DNA from: Lutraria lutraria
Taxonomy: Eukaryota > Mollusca > Bivalvia > Venerida > Mactridae
Direction of reading: 5' to 3'
DNA length: 64,000 bases
Assembly (NCBI GenBank): GCA_964023205.1
Contig: OZ026843.1
Location: 3,767,029-3,831,028, forward strand
Every line of letters starts with the position of its first letter. Within the stretch, counting starts at the first letter, position 1. The position numbers were made by a program, and so were the translations under genes. The notes under the pieces are model-generated. The model worked only from the letters and a program-made list of their open reading frames with translations, was not told the origin of the DNA and did not search any database. Positions 59,073-64,000 of this stretch are shown piece after piece.

Positions 59073-60005
59073 TTATTTAGTCTGCAGCATTGAAAATGCA
59101 CCTGCTAGTAATGGTCATCAGTGGGAATCTATGACACATAAGGATTGACCATGCTATGGTTACTTTGGACTTTATTAACATTCTAGAAATGACAGTTTGA
59201 GAGAAAATTTTCTTGCATGGCCGCTTTATGACAATTTTTTATCTTTCATTTTCTCTTTAATTTCAGATAGTACAAACATGGAACCATTACAGACAAGTAG
59301 TGTGGATCAATGAAAATGTGTGATGAGAACAGATTTGGTATGGTTTGGTTACTTTTGGTTTTATTACATTTCTAGAAATGACAGTTTGTGAGAAAATTTC
59401 CTGGCGCCAAGATTTTATGACAAATCTAATTTTTTATTTTCTCCTTAAGCATTGATGGTACATGAATGCAACTTTACTTACAAGTAGCTGGCATGAACAA
59501 AAGTCAGTGGCAAGGTTGAATTTGCTATGCTCTGCTTACTTTTGACTTTATTGAAATTCTAGAAATGACCATTATCATGAAAAATCTCTGAGAGGTACTG
59601 AAAATCTTTGATGTTCAATATCTCTACTATTATTTGGTCTGCAGCATTGAAAGTGCACATGCTAGTAAGGGACATCAATGAAAATCAGTGCAACAAAAGG
59701 CTTGGCCATGCTACGTTTACCTTGGATTTTATTAACATTTTAGAAATGGCAGTTTGAGAGAAAAATCTTTTGTGCGCCCGCTTTACGACAAATTTTTATC
59801 TTTCATTTACTCTTTAATTTTAGATAGTACAAACATAGAACCATTACAGACAAGTAGTGTGGATCAATGAAAATCTGTGATGAGTACAGATTTGGTATGG
59901 TACCGTTACTTTTGGTTTTATTAAATTTCTAGAAATGACAGTTCGTGAGAAAATTTCCTAGCGCCAGGATTTTATGACAAATCAAATTTGTTATTTTCTC
60001 TTTAA
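59073..60005 (+). repeat. 188-bp tandem repeat, five diverged monomers
   Basis: The landmark TTCTAGAAATGACAG (or variants) recurs at 59181, 59370, 59557, 59738 and 59927. Monomers 1-2 and 4-5 are closest, and TCTGCAGCATTGAAA recurs 557 bp apart (59081 and 59638), so a three-monomer unit was itself duplicated. Confidence 0.75.
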
Positions 60006-61017
60006 CCCTTTCCCTCATAGGCACTACGGATAAACCATATAGATAACCAATAGATAAGGACTGATATATACACACTATACCAATGGTGGTATTCTGTATG
60101 ATATCAGGATTTACTACCTCTTCCTGTTTAATGGATAATAGCTAATTATCTGTTGTTTGTACACAAAAAGTGTAGATAAGATATTTGTAGCCAAAATTGT
60201 ATTCTTTCCAACAGTATATATATCATACAGGTAAGTCTTGTATTTAAAAAGTTGTAGTAAGTGAAAAAGAAAAAGAATGACAAAAAGTAGCATTTATTGT
60301 ATTTTTTGTACAAATAAAACAAGGATAACTTAAAAACAAAAATCCAACAGATCAAATATGCTAAAATATTCGTCATTTTCATAACTCGACCCTTTCGGGA
60401 TCTGTCAAAAGCGGAAAAAAATGTCAACAAACTGTGAAATGGTAGTATTGCTCATGTCATTTTCATTGTTTGCGACATAAAGCTTATATATCGATCAATT
60501 ATAGGTAAATATCATTGTTTTGGTGCTTGAAAGGCAGCGCGCACGCTAAGTTAAATTCTCAGACGAATCGGAAATATCGTTGTCGTCAATAAAAGGCTTG
60601 TAAGCCTTTTATTTTAACCGACATACAAATACCGACGCGTGCGTTATAGGGCCAATTTTGAAGGCACATTCTTCTTTGACTTTTCGGTAATAATTGTTTT
60701 TACAAGTGATAAACGCATTTTTGGTGTACGAAAAAAAAGACACAGCAGTTCCTGGGCATGCCCCTTTAAATATTAGAAAAGGGGTGAATTCAATGTTCAT
60801 TTCCTTTTGGATAGCTAATAAAAGCAGAAATACATCATGTTCACCAGCACTGTCTTCTATTGATTTTTTCTTGAGTTAAAAACAAGTAAAAAAGTATGTC
60901 AGGTTGCTATTACTTGTTAAACTGAAAGAAGAAGAATAAACAATAATAAGTATAGATATTTATTCTGTACACAAACTTTGAATGAAATGATGATGTATAT
61001 ATATTATATACTCATAA
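60006..61017. other. No gene seen
   Basis: Includes a perfect palindrome at 60588-60613 (AATAAAAGGCTT, GT, then the complement). Overlapping short open stretches on both strands (60146-60430, 60609-60800, 60694-60879) have no recognisable features. Confidence 0.35.
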
Positions 61018-61667
61018 AGCTCACATGTCACATGCAGTCTCCGTCATGCGTCGTCAAACTTTTTGTTGTGAACACACTAGGGGCCACATTTTTTGCTCAA
61101 TTTTAGCAAAACTGGGTCAGAACGTTAATATCGACAAAATCTCGGGACAAGTTCGATATTGGGTCATTTTGGGTGAAAAACTAGGTCACTAGGGCAAATT
61201 TCTGGAAAACCTTGTGAACACTCTAGAAGTCACTGTTTTGATTGGATGATCATGAAACCTTGTCAGAATATTTGTCTTTATAATATCTTGGACAAGAACG
61301 AACAAGGGTCATCTTGGGTCAAAAACTAGGTCGCTAGGTCAAATCTTATGAAAAGCCGTGTAGATTTCACAGTTTTGATTGGATCTTTACTTAACCTTGT
61401 CAAAATGTTTGACTAAATGATATGTAGGTCAATATTGAATATGGGTCATCTAGGGTAAAAAACTAGGTCAGGAGGTCAAATCTTAGGAAAACGTTATTAA
61501 TACTGTAGATGTCAAATTTTGTTTGTATCTTCACCAAACCTTTTCAGAATGTTTGTCTTAATGATATGTAAGACATATTCGAATATAGGTCATCTGGGGT
61601 CAAAAAGTAGGTCACAATGTCAAATCTTAGGAAAACGTTGTCGATGCTGTAGTATTCATGGTTTTTG

Positions 61668-62612
61668 TCGAGCCCGCCTGCGGTGAGCTCGACTTAGTCG
61701 CCACAATGGTGGTTGCGTGTCTGTACGTTAGTTAGTTAGTTAGTTAGTGAGTGAGTGAGTGAGTGAGTGAGTGAGTGAGTGAGTGAGTTAGTGAGTTAGT
61801 GTGTCCGTCCGGATCCTTGTCCGGGCTGTATCTCCCTTATGCATTGACACTTTTTAAAATAACTTGGCATAATTGTTAAACACCATGAGACGGTGTGCAG
61901 TGCGCAAAATCCAGGTCTCTAGCTCAAAGGTCAAGGTCACACTTAGAGGTCAAACATCAAAAAGGAGCATTATAGACCTTGTCCGGGCTGTATCTCCCTT
62001 ATGCATAGAAACTTTTTAAGATAACTTGGCATAATTGTTAAACACCATGGGGCGGTGTGCAGTGTGCAAGATCCAGGTCTCTAGCTTAAAGGTCAAGGTC
62101 ACACTTAGAGGTCAAACATCAAAAATGAGCATTATACACCTTGTCCGGGCTGTATCTCCCTTATGCATTGAAACTTTTTAAGATAACTTGGCATAATTGT
62201 AAAACACCATGAGACGGTGTGCAGTGCGTAAGATCAAGGTCTCTAGCTCAAAGGTCAAGGTCACACTTAGAGATCAAACATAAAAAATAATCATTATACA
62301 CCTTGTCAGGGCTTAGTCTCCCTTATGCATTGAATTATTTAAAAATGACTTGCCATAATACAATGCGACCATGTGTCTTGGGCAACACCCAGATTTTTAT
62401 AGGTCAAAGGTCAAGATTACACATTCGGTCAAATATATTTTCCTTGTCTGGGCTGTAACTTCTGTTTGCATTCAAGGATTTTTAAATAAATTGGTATAAA
62501 AGTTTACTTCAATGAAATGATGTGTCATGAATATCACCCATACTTGTAGTTCAAAGGTCAAGATCACAAGCTGGCTAAACAGGGGCTCGACATGTTGCCC
62601 TTGGGCTTCTAG
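61668..62612 (+). mobile_element. Helitron-like element with 162-bp core repeats and CTAG end
   Basis: It starts TCGAGCCCGCCTGCGG (with GAGCTCGAC complementing it) and ends GCCCTTGGGCTTCTAG. The word CCTTGTC(C/A)GGGC recurs at 61815, 61977, 62139 and 62301 (162-bp period), then 62442. A TC start, a hairpin near the end and a CTAG terminus fit Helitron rules. It cleanly interrupts the GTTTTGATTGGAT phrase of the host repeat. Confidence 0.6.
61727..61800 (+). repeat. GTTA/GTGA tetranucleotide microsatellite
   Basis: GTTAGTTAGTTAG followed by a GTGA run and mixed units, inside the CTAG-ended element. Such microsatellites near one end are common in Helitron-like repeats. Confidence 0.9.
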
Positions 62613-62939
62613 TGATTGGATATTTACCAAATTTAGTCAGAATGTTTGTCTTATTTATATATAGGGCAAGTTCTAACATGGGTCATCTGGGGTAAAAAAC
62701 TAGGTCACCGGTTCAAACAAAAGTTTTAATGAGTGAACAGCGATTGTCATGTGAGCGATATAGGGCCATCTTGGCCCTCTTGTTAAAAAATACTTAATAA
62801 TTTTTTTTTTAAAAACGGTCAGTAGTCCATTTCGAAATACATTTAAGTAGGCTGTGTGTATTTAAATTCTACTTTATTAAGTGTTTGAACGACCATGATC
62901 AGAAAATAATCATCCAGTTCCCTTATCTTTATCTAGTAT

Positions 62940-63437
62940 TTAAATTTCGCATGAAATGTACCTCTGCATTTCATTTCCATCCCTGTCCTTGAAAAAGAAA
63001 GGTCCAATAAGACCTTCACTGCTGAGAGCAGTCCATACAGTTACTTTCTTTGCATGGAAAGACTTTTCAGCAACAATGTCAGCCTTTGTGTCAGACCAAT
63101 AACGTTGGTTTTGTTTGTTCAAGTTTTGATCTTGGAAAAAGTGAGACTTGTCGCTAAACCAAAGCTTTTGAAGAATTTCAAGATTTTCCTTCATCCTAAT
63201 TGAAAAGTCAAGGCATTGGATAACATCATTGTCTTTGAGATGCTGGAGTACTGGAATCTTGTAACTTAAAGGTGTTAATTTTAGATCAAATCTCAATGTC
63301 CTGTATACACTTGTTGCACTGGAAGAGTTAGTGATATCACAGAGTACCTTTCGTACCGACTTCTGCGATGTCTTGTCAATAATTGTCTGAACCTCTGCAA
63401 TGTTCTCATCACTACGGGTGCTTCTTCTTGGATGTCC
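62940..63437 (-). pseudogene. Tc1/mariner-type transposase fragment
   Basis: About 166 codons read continuously on the minus strand from 63437 to the stop at 62940. The order fits Tc1/Tc3-type proteins: GHPRRSTRSDEN, the GRPR-like linker between the two helix-turn-helix units; then DKTSQKSVRKVL and TSVYRTLRFDLKL, the second helix-turn-helix; then KLWFSDKSHF with the first catalytic Asp; then VTVWTALSSEGLIGPFFF. It ends before the second Asp and the last acidic residue, and it lacks the N-terminal start (an in-frame TAG precedes GHPR). It cannot make an active enzyme. No inverted ends are visible around it. Upstream on its strand it abuts the 63457 repeat directly. Confidence 0.8.
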
Positions 63438-63456
63438 CTAATTGTCTCTCTAACTT

Positions 63457-63881
63457 GTCATAATTGTTAAACACCATGAGACGGTGTGCAGTGCATAAGA
63501 TCCAGGTCTCTAGCTCAAAGGTCAAGGTCACACTTAGAGGTCAAACGTAAAAAATGAGCATTATAGACCTTGTCTGGGCTATATCTCCCTTATGCATTGA
63601 CATATTTAAAAAAGACTTGGCATAATACAATGAGACCATATGTCCTTGGCAACACCCATATCCATAGGTCAAAGGTCAAGATTACACATTTGGTCAAATA
63701 TACTTACTTTGTCTGCAGGGCTGTGCCTTTTGTTTGCATTCAAGGATTTTGAAATATATTGGTATAAAAGTTTACTTCAATGAAATGATTTGTCATGAAC
63801 ATCACCCATACTTGTACTTCAAGGGTCAAGGTCACAAGCTGTCTAAACAGTGGGCTCGACATGATGCCCTTGGGCATCTAG
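63457..63881 (+). mobile_element. CTAG-ended Helitron-like element, 5'-truncated copy
   Basis: Same family as 61668-62612: CATAATTGTTAAACACCATG, about two core monomers and the end GCCCTTGGGCATCTAG. Its 5' part is missing where it meets the transposase fragment. Confidence 0.65.
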
Positions 63882-64000
63882 TTTCTCATAATATAATTTT
63901 ATAATGTTCTGACGTTTTTTCCATGGACAGTGTCATCTTGGAAAATAACAACTTTTTATGACGTCATGTATGATGTCATAACAAGAACATTTTCCTGTAC
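63882..64000. other. No feature seen
   Basis: The last ~120 bp of the window hold nothing I can name. Confidence 0.4.

Larger units (their letters stand above)
61018..62783 (+). mobile_element. Helitron-like repeat of a second family, copy D
   Basis: It starts GCTCACATGTCACATGCAG, has diverged monomers marked by AAAAACTAGGTCAC and CATCTGGGGT, and ends with the hairpin GGGCCATCTTGGCCC then TCTTGTT. The 3' end matches that of the 7651 family although the core repeats differ. Another element (61668-62612) is nested in it. Confidence 0.6.

Noticed and set aside
62940..63437. Active transposase gene
   Set aside because: It lacks the N-terminal start, the second catalytic Asp and the final acidic residue, so it is only a fragment.

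Overview
This is eukaryotic, AT-rich, repeat-dominated DNA with no operons, no bacterial gene layout and very little protein-coding sequence. The dispersed repeats look like those I know from bivalve mollusc genomes: elements ending in a GGGCCATCATGGCCC hairpin with ~160-bp internal monomers, a tRNA-headed SINE starting CCTCCGTGGTCGAG, and CTAG-ended elements built on a 162-bp repeat. A bivalve is therefore my inference. It rests on memory of those families, not on a search.

Left part (1-37806). One segmental-duplication cluster, all on the + strand, built from two kinds of exon-like module. 'S' modules (period ~315-320 bp) carry a 67-86 bp exon-like core between TTTCAG and GTA(A/C). 'L' modules (period ~600-650 bp) carry a 257-284 bp exon-like core between TTAATTTCAG and GTAAGT, plus an intron-like part holding a ~178-bp TA-flanked MITE. 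I count 8 S copies, 19 complete L copies, one 5'-only L copy and three 3'-only L copies. Three related blocks (A 4264-6640, B 12916-15336, C 33547-35567) interrupt the array. Each has a 25-bp minisatellite (2, 66 and 35 copies) followed by a possible terminal exon with an AATAAA signal. The order is S-S-S, L x4, block A, L x4, block B, L x4, S x5, L x5, block C, L x3. The same Helitron-like insertion sits just after an L donor site in three places, so long multi-module segments were copied.

Many transposons have jumped into this cluster: a Harbinger-type MITE with a TTA target duplication, several TA-flanked MITEs and two larger TA-flanked elements nested one in the other, three hAT-type elements with 8-bp duplications, and two CAG...CTG elements with apparent 5-bp duplications. 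Many junctions can be read exactly because an uninserted paralogous copy is present in the window.

Right part (37807-64000). Mostly low-complexity, non-repetitive intergenic or intronic sequence. It holds a 109-codon ORF for a possible small membrane protein (43192-43521), a decayed coding-like stretch with two in-frame TGA codons (43557-43991), and two phase-compatible exons (50116-50281 and 50737-50876) that together encode the end of a cysteine-rich, probably secreted protein. There are also three tRNA-like or SINE sequences, several MITEs (including a 39-bp perfect palindrome with a perfect 8-bp target duplication), a 188-bp tandem array, Helitron-like repeats, and a fragment of a Tc1/mariner-type transposase on the minus strand (62940-63437).

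Whether the S/L array is a live gene (a multi-exon non-coding RNA, or a short secreted peptide made from the signal-peptide-like S exon at 22864 and a block-derived terminal exon) or a degenerate relic cannot be settled from sequence alone. The splice signals are kept far better than the reading frames.
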